A stretch of 37,276 bases of DNA, from NCBI GenBank assembly GCA_025923195.1, contig JAICGJ010000040.1:1-37276 (forward strand). Reading direction: 5' to 3'. Each line of letters opens with the position of its first letter. Position 1 is the stretch's first letter. The position numbers and the translations under genes are program-made. The stretch comes from Chryseolinea sp. Lineage in GTDB: Bacteria > Bacteroidota > Bacteroidia > Cytophagales > Cyclobacteriaceae. Of this stretch, positions 1-9,808 are shown one piece after another. Below the pieces are notes generated by a model. The model saw only the letters and a list, made by a program, of their open reading frames with translations. It made no database searches and was not told the origin of the DNA.

Positions 1-214
1 CAAGACTTCATTCCGTGGGGCGCGCTGGCCCGAGCCAAATGCGGGGTGGCCCGGCATGTGGGGGGAAGCCATGCCTACGCTAAAGCTCCAGCAGGCAGGC
101 ACATTTGGCTCTTGACTTTTTGGTTCTTTTTGTGCCTGCCTGCGCGTAGCCGCTTGCGCCCGCTATAGCTTTAGCGCACGCGGTCGGCGACGGCACGGTC
201 AAGACAAAAAGAAC
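1..214. repeat. Densely palindromic intergenic repeat element (possibly cut by the window edge)
   Basis: The stretch is built from several perfect inverted repeats: 32-41 with 102-111 (GAGCCAAATG), 53-58 with 70-75 (GGCATG), 75-80 with 144-149 (CTACGC), 78-87 with 167-176 (CGCTAAAGCT), 91-102 with 132-143 (GCAGGCAGGCAC) and 123-133 with 204-214 (GTTCTTTTTGT). Pairs 75-80/144-149 and 91-102/132-143 nest into one long hairpin with a 10-nt bulge. Others are mutually exclusive, so alternative folds are possible. CAAGAC recurs at 1-6 and 200-205. The segment is more GC-rich than the AT-rich spacer after it and has no convincing ORF. It resembles dispersed REP/BIME-like palindromes; that class assignment is inference. 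Confidence 0.6.
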
Positions 215-521
215 ATAAATGTTAATACGACGCCATATTTAAAGATTTTTTTACCCATCCAAACTATCGCGCTTCCTGTATGTTTATATCATCTAAAAAG
301 AATCCGGTCGTGCGAGGGTGCGCCAGGGACATTTATCGATTAATGAAGCGGAAACTAACTGCCTGGACTAATTGATCAAAACATAAAATCCGATTGAAAA
401 CCAAGACGGTCTTCAATCCATATGTATGAATGTCACCCGCTTGCCATTCCCATAAAGAACCCTCCACGGTCACTGGCGAATTCGAAAATGTTTATCAACT
501 TACGTATTGAATTAATTCAAC
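215..521. other. Intergenic spacer upstream of the debranching enzyme gene
   Basis: AT-rich DNA between the palindromic element and the glgX-like start. I see no ORF, no clear Shine-Dalgarno sequence and no exact TAnnTTTG promoter box. The promoter of the downstream gene presumably lies here but cannot be pinpointed. Confidence 0.5.
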
Positions 522-2678
522 ATGGAAACTTCTGTGCTTAAGACTGCACCTGCGAATATAATTGTCTATCCTGGCAGTCCGTACCCTCTGGGAGCAACCT
601 GGGACGGCATCGGTGTAAATTTCGCGTTATACGCCGACAACGCCACCAGCGTGGAGCTTTGTTTCTTTACCAATCCCTCCGATGAAGTTGAATCGGCCAA
701 GATCAGATTAGTTGAACGGTCACATCATGTGTGGCATGCATATTTTCCCGATATACGTCCCGGACAACTCTATGGCTATCGGGTGCATGGAAGTTATGAC
801 CCACAAAACGGCCACCGTTTTAATTCTTCGAAGCTGCTGATCGATCCTTATGCAAAGGCCATTGCAGGAACGATCGATTGGAATGATTCGCTTTTTGGCT
901 ACGAAGTGGGTAGCCCCGACGAGGATTTGAGTTTCAGCGAGACTGACAGCGCCGCGTTTATCCCAAAATGCGTTGTAATTGATTCAAAATTTGATTGGAG
1001 CAATGACAAGTCTCCTAAAATACCTTATCATCAATCGATCATTTATGAAGCACACGTGAAGGGGTTTACGAAGTTGCATCCGGAAATACCAGACCAGATC
1101 CGCGGGACGTATGCCGCGCTGGCGCATCCGGTCACCATAAAATACCTGATGGAACTGGGTATTACCGCCATTGAACTCATGCCTGTGCACCACTTTGTCG
1201 CTGATCGGCATCTCAAGGAAAAGGGACTAACTAATTATTGGGGATATAACACCATAGGTTTCTTCGCTCCCGACGCCCGTTACTCCAGCAGCGGTGTTCT
1301 GGGAGAACAAGTCGTTGAGTTTAAGAATATGGTGAAGGAACTTCACAAAGCAAACATAGAAGTCATCCTCGACGTTGTCTACAACCATACGGCTGAAGGC
1401 AACCATATGGGTCCCACGCTTTCCTTTAAGGGGATTGATAATGCGGCATATTATCGTCTGACGGAAGACAGGCGATACTATATGGATTATACCGGGACCG
1501 GAAATACACTAAATGCAAATCTACCAAATGTGCTCAGGCTGATGATGGACAGTCTCCGTTATTGGATACTCGACATGCACGTCGACGGATTCAGGTTCGA
1601 CCTTGCTTCAACCCTGGCACGGGAGCTGCACGAAGTAGACAGGCTCAGCGCATTTTTTGATATTATTCACCAGGATCCCACTATTTCGCAAGTTAAGTTG
1701 ATTGCAGAGCCCTGGGACGTCGGGGAAGGAGGTTATCAGGTAGGAAAGTTTCCGCAGGATTGGGCTGAGTGGAACGGAAAATATCGCGACTGCATACGTG
1801 ACTACTGGCGTGGCGCAGACAGTGTATTGGGAGAATTTGCAGCCCGCTTTACAGGCAGCCCTGACCTATATGAGAGCGACTATCGAAGACCTACCGCAAG
1901 CATAAATTTCATTACCGCCCATGACGGGTTTACACTGGAGGATCTGGTCTCCTACAATGAAAAACACAATGAAGCCAACGGGGAGGATAACATGGATGGT
2001 GAGAATCATAACCGTTCGTGGAACTGCGGATCAGAAGGGCCTACGGACGACCCAATAGTGATCGAACTCCGGAAACGTCAAAAACGAAACCTGACCACTA
2101 CGCTTTTTCTTTCACAGGGTGTTCCCATGTTTGTAGCAGGTGATGAAATAGGTCGCACCCAACAAGGGAATAATAATGCTTATTGCCAGGACAACGAAAT
2201 TTCATGGTTAGACTGGCAAGGTGCCGATCGGCAATTCCTGGAATTCACCAAAGGTATAATTCATCTGCGAAAAAATCATCCAACATTCTGTCGACGAAGA
2301 TGGTTTCAGGGGCGACCAATCAAGGGAATAGGACTAGAGGACATTGCCTGGTTTTTACCCGACGGAGCTGAAATGACGGAGGAACATTGGAACAACGACT
2401 TTGCCAAATCATTGGCAATTTATCTAAACGGGCGCGGGTTGCATTCGGTGGGCCCCAGAGGCGAAAGCATTGTCGACGACAGCTTCTATCTCATTTTCAA
2501 CGCTTATCATGAATCACTAGACTTCACGTTGCCGCCTCTAAAATACGGTAGGCAATGGCATAGAGTGCTGGATACGAGCATGGCAACGCATGAAGATGAA
2601 ACCTTTGAGGCAAACGACGTAGTAACAGCAGAAGGTCGTAGCATCATAGTGCTGAAGCATCCTCTTCTTTACAGATGA
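522..2678 (+). CDS. glgX: Glycogen debranching enzyme, GlgX/isoamylase type (GH13)
   Basis: Hydrolyses alpha-1,6 branch links in glycogen or limit dextrins in the cytoplasm. An N-terminal CBM48/isoamylase domain (about residues 15-115, with YPLGATWDGIGVNFALYA) precedes a GH13 barrel. The four GH13 blocks are visible: DVVYNH near 284, GFRFD with nucleophile D360, AEPWD with acid/base E396, and TAHDGF with D468. The 718-residue length fits the GlgX/TreX group, and there is no signal peptide. It stands alone: no glgA, glgB, glgC or glgP lies nearby and the next gene converges on it. The start is an ATG just before the conserved N-terminal domain. A hairpin follows the stop. Glycogen versus starch-derived dextrin as substrate cannot be decided from the sequence. 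Confidence 0.93.
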   Translation: METSVLKTAPANIIVYPGSPYPLGATWDGIGVNFALYADNATSVELCFFTNPSDEVESAKIRLVERSHHVWHAYFPDIRPGQLYGYRVHGSYDPQNGHRFNSSKLLIDPYAKAIAGTIDWNDSLFGYEVGSPDEDLSFSETDSAAFIPKCVVIDSKFDWSNDKSPKIPYHQSIIYEAHVKGFTKLHPEIPDQIRGTYAALAHPVTIKYLMELGITAIELMPVHHFVADRHLKEKGLTNYWGYNTIGFFAPDARYSSSGVLGEQVVEFKNMVKELHKANIEVILDVVYNHTAEGNHMGPTLSFKGIDNAAYYRLTEDRRYYMDYTGTGNTLNANLPNVLRLMMDSLRYWILDMHVDGFRFDLASTLARELHEVDRLSAFFDIIHQDPTISQVKLIAEPWDVGEGGYQVGKFPQDWAEWNGKYRDCIRDYWRGADSVLGEFAARFTGSPDLYESDYRRPTASINFITAHDGFTLEDLVSYNEKHNEANGEDNMDGENHNRSWNCGSEGPTDDPIVIELRKRQKRNLTTTLFLSQGVPMFVAGDEIGRTQQGNNNAYCQDNEISWLDWQGADRQFLEFTKGIIHLRKNHPTFCRRRWFQGRPIKGIGLEDIAWFLPDGAEMTEEHWNNDFAKSLAIYLNGRGLHSVGPRGESIVDDSFYLIFNAYHESLDFTLPPLKYGRQWHRVLDTSMATHEDETFEANDVVTAEGRSIIVLKHPLLYR

Positions 2679-2701
2679 AACGGCAAATCCATTTGGCCGT
2701 T
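2679..2701. terminator. Short hairpin between convergent genes, possible terminator
   Basis: AACGGC (2679-2684) pairs with GCCGTT (2696-2701), and AAAT (2685-2688) with ATTT (2691-2694), giving a 10-bp stem with one bulged G directly after the stop of the debranching enzyme gene. No T-run follows, so it is not a canonical intrinsic terminator. Its position between convergent genes suggests a transcript 3' end structure. Confidence 0.35.
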
Positions 2702-2738
2702 ATAGAGACGATGCGTTGGGGTCAGAGGCCTTAGTCTA

Positions 2739-5700
2739 CTATTCGTATATTTTTGGTTTATACGAATTGAATGCCTTGATGAGGGCCTCTACTAACTCTT
2801 CGAGGTTTATTGGCTTTGCAATGTATCCATCCATGCCAGCCTGCAAACACTTGTCTTTATCGTCCTGCATGGCATTGGCCGTCATGGAAATAATGACTGG
2901 CTGTTGAAACTGTTTTAAGCGAATTAACCGGGTGGCTTCAAGGCCGTCCATTTCCGGCATTTGTACATCCATCAATATTACTTCATAGAACTTCTCACCA
3001 AATTTTTCAATAGCATCCAGTCCGTTCTGCGCCACATCTATGTCCTGATAGCCCAGCTTATGAAGCACCCTAAGCGTCAGTTTTTGATTCACAACATTGT
3101 CTTCCGCAACGAGAATACGCAGCGGATATTTTTCCGCGAACTCCCGCGATAAAAGTTGCTTGGCCTTGGATTCATCTGCTGCCGGTGAAAATGTATTATC
3201 AGGTCGAAGCGCAGCCTGAACAACACGCGACAACTGTTGCTGTTTTACAGGCTTGTTTAGCACAGCAGAAAACAGCCCTTCGTGCTTACGCTTGCTTTCA
3301 TCTCCTATGGAGCTTAACAAGATTATAGGGATGGAATACCTTGCTTTGATTCGCTGTGAAAGTTGCAGTCCGTCCATATCCGGCATCTGCATATCGGTGA
3401 TTACGAGGTCAAATTGTTCCTGCCGCGATAAAATTTCCAGAGCTTCTCTTGCCGAGGACGCCAATACAGGCGTGAGCATCCAGTGCTCTAATTGACTTTT
3501 CAAGATTGTTAGATTCGTTGTATTGTCGTCAATAACCAGAACTTTTTTCCCCTCGTTACCTGCTGTGTTGAAATGAACATATTGACGCAGTGTAGCATAG
3601 CTCATCGTTGTGCTAATTGTAAATGTGAATGTTGTTCCAACCCCAGATTCACTTTCAACGCTTATAGTACCTCCCATAAGTTGAACTAACCGCTCGCTGA
3701 TTACCAAACCCAGCCCGGTTCCGCCGTATTTCCTTGTAGTGGATGAATCAACTTGTGAAAATGCTTTGAACAGTCGTGAAATTTTATCTTTTGGTATTCC
3801 GATCCCGGTATCTTTCACATGAAAGGCCAGATCGAGCGTGTTGTTGTCCATTTTCAGCAGATCAACGCTAACAAAAATTTCGCCTTGGTGCGTAAACTTC
3901 ATAGCGTTGCTGATCAGATTGAGTAAAATCTGACGCAGCCGATGACTATCTCCAACGATTTGGGCAGGTATTTGATAATCGATTTGGTAAACCAGGTCGA
4001 GTCCTTTTTCAGAAGCTTTCGGGGCAAAGACGTCCATCACCTCTTCAATGCATTGACGTAAGTCAAAACCATGGTTGTCGAGTTCCAGATTTCCAGATTC
4101 AATTTTAGAAAAATCGAGGATGTCATTGATTACTGTTAACAACGCCTCGCCGCTGCTACGTATCGTATCTGTATACTCTTGCTGTTCGGGTGTTTGTGTG
4201 GTTTCAGCAAGAAGTGCCGCCATTCCAAGTACTCCATTCATGGGTGTCCGGATTTCATGGCTCATAGTTGCCAGAAAAATACTTTTCGCCTTGTTTGCTT
4301 GTTCTGCTTCGCGCCTGGCTTTCTCAGCCTCTTCCTGTTTAGCAATTATTTCTTCCTTCTGATGCTGGAGCTCCTCATTAAGGGTCTGAAGAAACTCAGT
4401 TTGTGCCTGTTGCTGTTCGTGAAGGGCTTGCATATTCTCAGCTTGCGCCTCTACCGCTTCCTTTTGCAGCAGAAGTTCAGCGGTCTTTTCCTGCACCTGC
4501 TTCTCCAGAAAAAGTTTTTGCTGTTTGATGGCGTTCATCCTTAACTTGAAAACCAGTATTACCAATCCAATGAGGATTAATACAATCAAAGCCTTAAACC
4601 ACCAGGTTTGCCAATAAGGTGGCAGAATAATTATTCTAAGAGAGACCCCTTCCTCGTTCCACACCCCATCGTTATTAGAGGCAATTACCTTGAATGTATA
4701 CTCACCGGCACTCAGAGTTGTATAGGAGGCTTTGCGCTCATAGCCGGCATCGATCCAATTGTCCTGAAACCCGTCCATTTTATACCGATATTGATTTTTT
4801 TCCGGCTGCCTATAATTCAACGCGGTGAACTCGAACGCAAAAACATTTTCCAGGTAACTTAACCGGATCTCATCGGTTGTCAGAATGTTCTCCTTCAGGA
4901 TTTCGTTCGGACCAATGTTTACAGTTTTATTAAAGACGCGGAAGCCGGTAATATGAACAGGAGGCTTGTACGTATTTACCTTAATACTGTCTGGATGAAA
5001 TAAATTGAAACCATTTGTGCCACCGAATAGTAGTTCCCCGTTTGAAAGTTTAAATGAGGCCCATCGGTTAAACTGATCACTTTGTAGTCCATCTCCTTCC
5101 AGGAAATTCTTGAATGTAGCATTCTCAGGGTCAAATCGCGAAAGTCCCTTGTTTGTACTAAGCCATAGATCCCCACCGCTTTCCTCGAGTATACCCATAA
5201 CCCCCTCGTTAGGCAGTCCGTCGATTTGACGGTAAGATTTAAAGGTTTGCGTCGCGGCATCGAAGAGGTTCAAACCTGCATTAGTTCCGACCCATATCCT
5301 CTTTTTCGAATCTTCATGTATAGTAAAAATACTGTTGCTGCTCAGGCTGCCGGGTTTCGAGTCAGCCTTATAATGTGTAAAAGTATTAGCCTCCGGATCG
5401 AATCGGTCCAATCCGTTAAGCTCGGATGCAATCCAGATTTTCCCTTTTGAGTCCTCAAATAGATAATCGATCGCCAGGCTGGTTAAGGAGTTAGGATTAT
5501 CCGGGTCATGCGTATACCTGGTAAAATCGTCGGTGGCAGGGTTGTATTTGTTAAGCCCGTTTCCCCACGTAGCGATCCAGACATTCCCTTTCCTATCTAC
5601 CAGGATGTGGAAAACATTGTTATCGCTGAGGCTTGTCGGATCTTTTGGATCATTCTTGTAACGCTTGACCTTGCCGGTGACTGGGTCAAAATAATTAAGT

Positions 5701-7007
5701 CCTCCACTCCACATTCCAATCCACAAACCACCTTTCCTATCTTTTCTCACAGCTAAAACTTTGTTGTTAGAGAACACACCCAGGTAATTCGTGAACTTCT
5801 TTGTCTGCCTCTCGAAGTAGTTAAGACTACCCCCATCCGTCGCAACCCAAAAGTTTCCGTTGCTGTCTTCCTCAAAAGAGGTAACCGTGTTATTGCTCAG
5901 GCTATTTCTATTGTGTGAATTGTACTTGTAATGATGAAAGGGATACTTGCCGGGGTCATATACGTTGACGCCACCGAATCGCGTACCGACCCACATGCGA
6001 TTATTAACATCGAAAAACACCTTCGTTACGATATTGCTACTCAGACTATGTTGGTCGGATTGGTCCTGGAAATATCGCGTAAACGTCCCAGTCGTCTTGT
6101 CCATCTTGTTAAGGGCTCCATCCGCTGCAATCCAAAGATTTCCTTCGCGATCCTCTGTCAGACTGTAGACATAATTTCCGCCGATACTTTTTGGATCATC
6201 TATGTTACTTGTGAAGCGCGTAAAATCACCAGGCCTGTTCATTTTATTCAGGCCGTTGTCAAATGTTCCAACCCATAAGCTACCGTCCTTCCCTCTGTGC
6301 ATATTCGTGAGGCGGCTAGAGCTCAATGTTGACGATTTGGCGGGATCGTGAAAGGAATTGTCGAATGAACCATTGCGCATCATGCTCAGCCCTCCCCGGG
6401 TGGCAATCCAAAGTCTTTGCTGTGAGTCCTCGATGATCGAATTTATGGCATTATTCGGCAGTGACAGGGGGTCACCAGGTTTGTTGAAAAAATGTTTAAA
6501 TGTTTTCGTACCTGGGTCAAAGAGGTTAAGACCGCGAGCAGTTCCAACCCATAAATTGCTTTTCGAGTCAAAAAAGATACTTGTAACATCATTGTTGCTA
6601 AGCGATTGCAGGTCTGTTTCGTTATGCAGAAACCTAGTGAATCTATTTGTTCTATGGTTGTAAAAATTCAATCCAAAACGTGTACCAATCCAGAGGTTTC
6701 CGGATTGATCCTGCCTGATGCAGCGAATATTGCTATTGCTAATACTGGAAGAATCCAATGGGTTATTTCGATAGACGGTAAAAGAATATCCGTCATAGAC
6801 ATTGAGGCCATCTTCTGTTGCTATCCAAATAAAACCATACCGATCCTGTAGTATATCCCAAACGTTGGCCTGGGAAAGTCCTTGCCTTGTGGACAGGTGT
6901 TGGAATGCCAAGTCCTGACAGTACCCACCGACGTGATAAAAAATCCAAATCAGGATCAGAAATATCACCCTGACAATTGTCACAGGAAATTTTTTCCAAA
7001 AGTTCAT
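2739..7007 (-). CDS. Hybrid histidine kinase with double seven-bladed periplasmic propeller and two receivers
   Basis: One-protein two-component system. Signal peptide or N-terminal anchor 1-31; about 14 propeller repeats of the W-[IV]-G-T...G-L-N type from 61 to 670, consistent with two seven-bladed reg_prop propellers; Y_Y_Y domain about 715-797; transmembrane helix 803-822; coiled coil 830-905. HisKA follows with phospho-acceptor H917 in [11 protein letters not shown], then HATPase_c with N-box near 1023-1038, DTGIG (1066) and GGTGLGL (1095). Receiver 1 has D1160/D1161, acceptor D1205 and K1252. Receiver 2 has D1303, acceptor D1347, T1376 and K1398. It ends there: no HPt and no AraC-type output, unlike classical Bacteroides HTCS proteins. 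The sensor is a clear paralogue of the receptor at 14650-18102. The ligand is unknown; relatives often sense glycans. Confidence 0.93.
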   Translation of the reverse strand: MNFWKKFPVTIVRVIFLILIWIFYHVGGYCQDLAFQHLSTRQGLSQANVWDILQDRYGFIWIATEDGLNVYDGYSFTVYRNNPLDSSSISNSNIRCIRQDQSGNLWIGTRFGLNFYNHRTNRFTRFLHNETDLQSLSNNDVTSIFFDSKSNLWVGTARGLNLFDPGTKTFKHFFNKPGDPLSLPNNAINSIIEDSQQRLWIATRGGLSMMRNGSFDNSFHDPAKSSTLSSSRLTNMHRGKDGSLWVGTFDNGLNKMNRPGDFTRFTSNIDDPKSIGGNYVYSLTEDREGNLWIAADGALNKMDKTTGTFTRYFQDQSDQHSLSSNIVTKVFFDVNNRMWVGTRFGGVNVYDPGKYPFHHYKYNSHNRNSLSNNTVTSFEEDSNGNFWVATDGGSLNYFERQTKKFTNYLGVFSNNKVLAVRKDRKGGLWIGMWSGGLNYFDPVTGKVKRYKNDPKDPTSLSDNNVFHILVDRKGNVWIATWGNGLNKYNPATDDFTRYTHDPDNPNSLTSLAIDYLFEDSKGKIWIASELNGLDRFDPEANTFTHYKADSKPGSLSSNSIFTIHEDSKKRIWVGTNAGLNLFDAATQTFKSYRQIDGLPNEGVMGILEESGGDLWLSTNKGLSRFDPENATFKNFLEGDGLQSDQFNRWASFKLSNGELLFGGTNGFNLFHPDSIKVNTYKPPVHITGFRVFNKTVNIGPNEILKENILTTDEIRLSYLENVFAFEFTALNYRQPEKNQYRYKMDGFQDNWIDAGYERKASYTTLSAGEYTFKVIASNNDGVWNEEGVSLRIIILPPYWQTWWFKALIVLILIGLVILVFKLRMNAIKQQKLFLEKQVQEKTAELLLQKEAVEAQAENMQALHEQQQAQTEFLQTLNEELQHQKEEIIAKQEEAEKARREAEQANKAKSIFLATMSHEIRTPMNGVLGMAALLAETTQTPEQQEYTDTIRSSGEALLTVINDILDFSKIESGNLELDNHGFDLRQCIEEVMDVFAPKASEKGLDLVYQIDYQIPAQIVGDSHRLRQILLNLISNAMKFTHQGEIFVSVDLLKMDNNTLDLAFHVKDTGIGIPKDKISRLFKAFSQVDSSTTRKYGGTGLGLVISERLVQLMGGTISVESESGVGTTFTFTISTTMSYATLRQYVHFNTAGNEGKKVLVIDDNTTNLTILKSQLEHWMLTPVLASSAREALEILSRQEQFDLVITDMQMPDMDGLQLSQRIKARYSIPIILLSSIGDESKRKHEGLFSAVLNKPVKQQQLSRVVQAALRPDNTFSPAADESKAKQLLSREFAEKYPLRILVAEDNVVNQKLTLRVLHKLGYQDIDVAQNGLDAIEKFGEKFYEVILMDVQMPEMDGLEATRLIRLKQFQQPVIISMTANAMQDDKDKCLQAGMDGYIAKPINLEELVEALIKAFNSYKPKIYE

Positions 7008-7559
7008 TAGTGCGGGTAAGATCGTGTTTCTTTTTCAAAAATCATTGCCATCACCTCAATGTTAATCCCTTATAGACGATGAACCGGGGATTTAATTTAT
7101 AAAACTCTCAAACTTTATCCAATGCGCTCGATAATGGCAACCCTTTCACGGTTCTGCTACACTTAATGATTGTCGATACGGCATGGCCTTACCCCGCGCG
7201 TTTTGAGCGGCATTATTCAACTTCAAGGTTAATATGATTTTCTGTTTTATAACGATCAATTAGTTAGTTTATATCGCCTATGTAAGGTCTTGAATACTAC
7301 TGAGACCGAGACAACGAACATCGAATGGATAGGCGAAACTTCAGGGTTTTCCCTGATTCATTTTGAGCTAACGAGCACTTGAAAACATCATTCAAGCAAC
7401 GGAGAATTTTAACAAGGATGAAATAGCTCCACTGGCAGTCGTTCTGACACGACAACGTATCGATAATACACGGCCCAAATCCCGGACCCGTTCACGCCCA
7501 CTTGAATCTGCATTAAAAGATCCTTTCCGGGGCTGCCCGGTGATCGCAATGATTGATGA
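7008..7559. other. Intergenic region without a recognised gene
   Basis: 552 bp between the start of the hybrid kinase and the 3' end of the peptidase gene, both on the minus strand. It must hold the kinase promoter, but no exact TAnnTTTG box is seen. A plus-strand frame stays open from about 7374 to a stop at 7561-7563 but has no start codon; it was not called. Confidence 0.5.
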
Positions 7560-8849
7560 CTAAAGCGTCTGGATGAATTTTATCAACAAGGCAAAATAAT
7601 CCCTGTAATCTGTAAGCGGCAGGGTTTCTGCGCGATCGTTGATATCGTGGTAGGCCTGGATTCCACCAAGAGTGTAGATATAGAAGCATGGGACCCCTTT
7701 TGCATAAAACATGCAATGGTCACTGTTGCATGCCTCGCCGCGTATCTTGACCTGCTTCAATAATCCATGTTGTTCATTCAATCTCACCATCATATCAAAT
7801 TTCTGCTGATATATTTTTCCATTTACCACTTGAATGCCGTCATCACCTGTGCCAGCAAGGTCAAAATTGATTAAAAACTTAATTTGATTTAGCGAGAAAA
7901 GCGGATGGGACGTAAAATAACTAGACCCAACAAGGCCGAGCTCTTCTGCTGCGAAGGCAATGAATACAGTGCTATAAGCGGGTTTTGTATTGGAGAAATA
8001 CTTCATCATATTCAATAGCATCGAAACGCCGCTAGCGTTGTCGTTAGCGCCGGGAAATATTGTCTCTCTTCCCATCATTCCCAGATGGTCATAGTGCGCT
8101 GTTAAAACCACAAGGGAATCAGATCTCGAGCCCTCTATGTAGCCAATCACGTTTTGTGTTTTATGATCTTTTAGGAATTTGTTTTCCGCAGATATTTCCA
8201 GGGTTGTGATCGGCAGCGAAATGGACTTCGCCCTGACTATTAAAGCGGGTTTATAAAATAATTCAGTAGCGACGCTCCAGGTCATTTTTTCCGTTGTCAG
8301 AATCAAAGTTCCTTTCGCTGGATTATCCTTGCCATATTTGAGAAATGAAATGATCTCATTCAGTCGCTTTTGCTCGTCAGCGCTGAATTTTGTCTTGTCG
8401 AATGCATCAATGCCAACAAATTTGGATGAAGCATCCTTAATTTTTTGTAGCCATCCATTACTGAGCAAATCTTCCGTTGTCAGCATTTGCACCTGAAAAC
8501 TCCCTGAAATGCCGGGAGAACTTGGATCGATTAAGAAATCTTCGCCTGGCTTAAGCATAGTCCCATTGACAGTAAGCGACATGTTTCCCGGAAAAGAATT
8601 CACAGGTGTCGTAAAGGTTTGAAAATATGTTTTGGCATATTTTTTCAACCCGGCTTTTTCAAATTCACTGGCCAGGTATTCCGCCGCATTTCGATCTCCG
8701 TTTCCGACATAACCGCGCCCCTTCATCAACTCCGAACAAAGTGTGGCGATCACTTCCCTCGCATATTCCACTTCCTGTGCGTGACACTGACATACCACGG
8801 CAAGGTTTAGCAGGAAAACAAAACAAAATGAAAGGGTTTTATAGATCAT
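7560..8849 (-). CDS. Secreted M28-family zinc aminopeptidase
   Basis: Exported metallopeptidase expected to release N-terminal residues from peptides outside the cytoplasm. I chose the ATG at 8849 because it gives a standard signal peptide (MIYKTLSFCFVFLLNLAV...CHAQ). An upstream in-frame start at 8915 would add 22 residues ahead of it and almost touch the divergent gene. With this start the protein has 429 residues. The M28 di-zinc ligands are present: H252 in AHYDH, D270 in GANDNASG, catalytic E302 and ligand E303 in AAEELG, D330 in NFDLAG, and H401 in AYHDINDRAE. The N-terminal part has no named motif. M28 also contains glutaminyl cyclase-like and carboxypeptidase-like members, so the exact activity is open. 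Confidence 0.9.
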   Translation of the reverse strand: MIYKTLSFCFVFLLNLAVVCQCHAQEVEYAREVIATLCSELMKGRGYVGNGDRNAAEYLASEFEKAGLKKYAKTYFQTFTTPVNSFPGNMSLTVNGTMLKPGEDFLIDPSSPGISGSFQVQMLTTEDLLSNGWLQKIKDASSKFVGIDAFDKTKFSADEQKRLNEIISFLKYGKDNPAKGTLILTTEKMTWSVATELFYKPALIVRAKSISLPITTLEISAENKFLKDHKTQNVIGYIEGSRSDSLVVLTAHYDHLGMMGRETIFPGANDNASGVSMLLNMMKYFSNTKPAYSTVFIAFAAEELGLVGSSYFTSHPLFSLNQIKFLINFDLAGTGDDGIQVVNGKIYQQKFDMMVRLNEQHGLLKQVKIRGEACNSDHCMFYAKGVPCFYIYTLGGIQAYHDINDRAETLPLTDYRDYFALLIKFIQTL

Positions 8850-8932
8850 AATTTTCACACAAAGTTTGAACCTTTCGCTTACAAGGGATAAAATACTTAC
8901 TACCTTGTACAGCAAGTTACGGATAAATATTT

Positions 8933-9436
8933 ATGGAGGCGCCTGAAGTATGGCTTCGCGGGCCAATCGATCATATACCTTCGATCTTACAACCCGTCGC
9001 CCACGCAATTGTGCAGTCGGGCGAGGAAGTTGAAAAACTTATGTATGGATTCCCTAACGAGAAATTATGGCTGCGGCCTGCCGGGGTTGCTTCGGTCGGA
9101 TTCCATTTGAAGCATCTCGCAGGCGTGCTGGATCGTCTCTTTACTTACGCTCGCGGAGAATCTTTATCGGTTGAACAGTTGGCATACCTTCAATCGGAGG
9201 GAACTGACACATCTAATGAAGTAACAGGTGCAGCGTTAGTACAACGTTTCAAGCAACAAATTCAACAAAGCCTTAATCAGTTGCGGGACACGCCTGAAAA
9301 CACTTTGTTGAATCCCGTTAGCGTAGGGCGGAAAAAGCTTCCCTCTACCGTCCTTGGCTTGTTGTTTCACGCTGCTGAACATACGCAAAGGCACACCGGT
9401 CAGCTGTTGGTTACGGTTAGAATTCTAACATCTTGA
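8933..9436 (+). CDS. DinB/YfiT-like four-helix metal-binding protein
   Basis: Cytosolic protein of 167 residues with the DinB fold. The likely metal site is the histidines near 58-61 (FHLKH) with H146, H150 and H154 in HAAEHTQRHTGQ, the H-x3-H-x3-H pattern at the end of the bundle. Members of this superfamily include bacillithiol/mycothiol S-transferases and DNA-damage-induced proteins of unknown activity; nothing here selects among them. It is transcribed divergently from the M28 peptidase with 83 bp between starts. No Shine-Dalgarno sequence is visible, as is usual in Bacteroidota. Confidence 0.8.
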   Translation: MEAPEVWLRGPIDHIPSILQPVAHAIVQSGEEVEKLMYGFPNEKLWLRPAGVASVGFHLKHLAGVLDRLFTYARGESLSVEQLAYLQSEGTDTSNEVTGAALVQRFKQQIQQSLNQLRDTPENTLLNPVSVGRKKLPSTVLGLLFHAAEHTQRHTGQLLVTVRILTS

Positions 9437-9808
9437 AGATTGCACTACTCTAAAAAAAGAAGCTCAGCCGCGATAGTTCTCTTTACCTTTAAGTGGGTTA
9501 ATAAAAAAAAATTTGAATGTTAATCTTGCTATAACTAAATAAAAGCTTTTTGTCATTTCCTTTAACGGAATGCTACCCTCCAATTTTTTTAGAATGAATT
9601 ACGATTCCAATGTTGAAAGTAACTTTTCATAGTTTTACCTTCCGTGCAATTTTGAAACGGTAGCGAATGTTAAAAAAAACATTAACTGCAGTCGTTTCGT
9701 GGCGGCCAACGAAAAACGTCATTGTTTATGACGTAGCTGGGGCATGGACGACAGGCCTAGGTTCGGATTACGGTTTATGATGACATTTCCTTAAAAGCGA
9801 AATCGACC
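9437..9808. other. AT-rich intergenic region
   Basis: 372 bp between two plus-strand genes. It contains a small palindrome, AATGTT (9666-9671) with AACATT (9678-9683) around an A6 loop, and chance ORFs of 37 codons or fewer. No recognisable gene, RNA or promoter consensus. Confidence 0.5.

Noticed and set aside
4179-4544. 121-codon ORF antisense to the hybrid kinase, Leu/Phe-rich
   Set aside because: It is the reverse reading of the Glu/Gln-rich coiled coil and HisKA region, which gives a hydrophobic-looking shadow.
7374-7563. Open plus-strand frame of about 63 codons ending at the peptidase stop
   Set aside because: No start codon and no recognised homology. A pseudogene remnant is possible but unsupported.
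9667-9780. 37-codon ORF before the metallo-beta-lactamase-fold gene
   Set aside because: No supporting signal; the first codons come from an A-run in a small palindrome.
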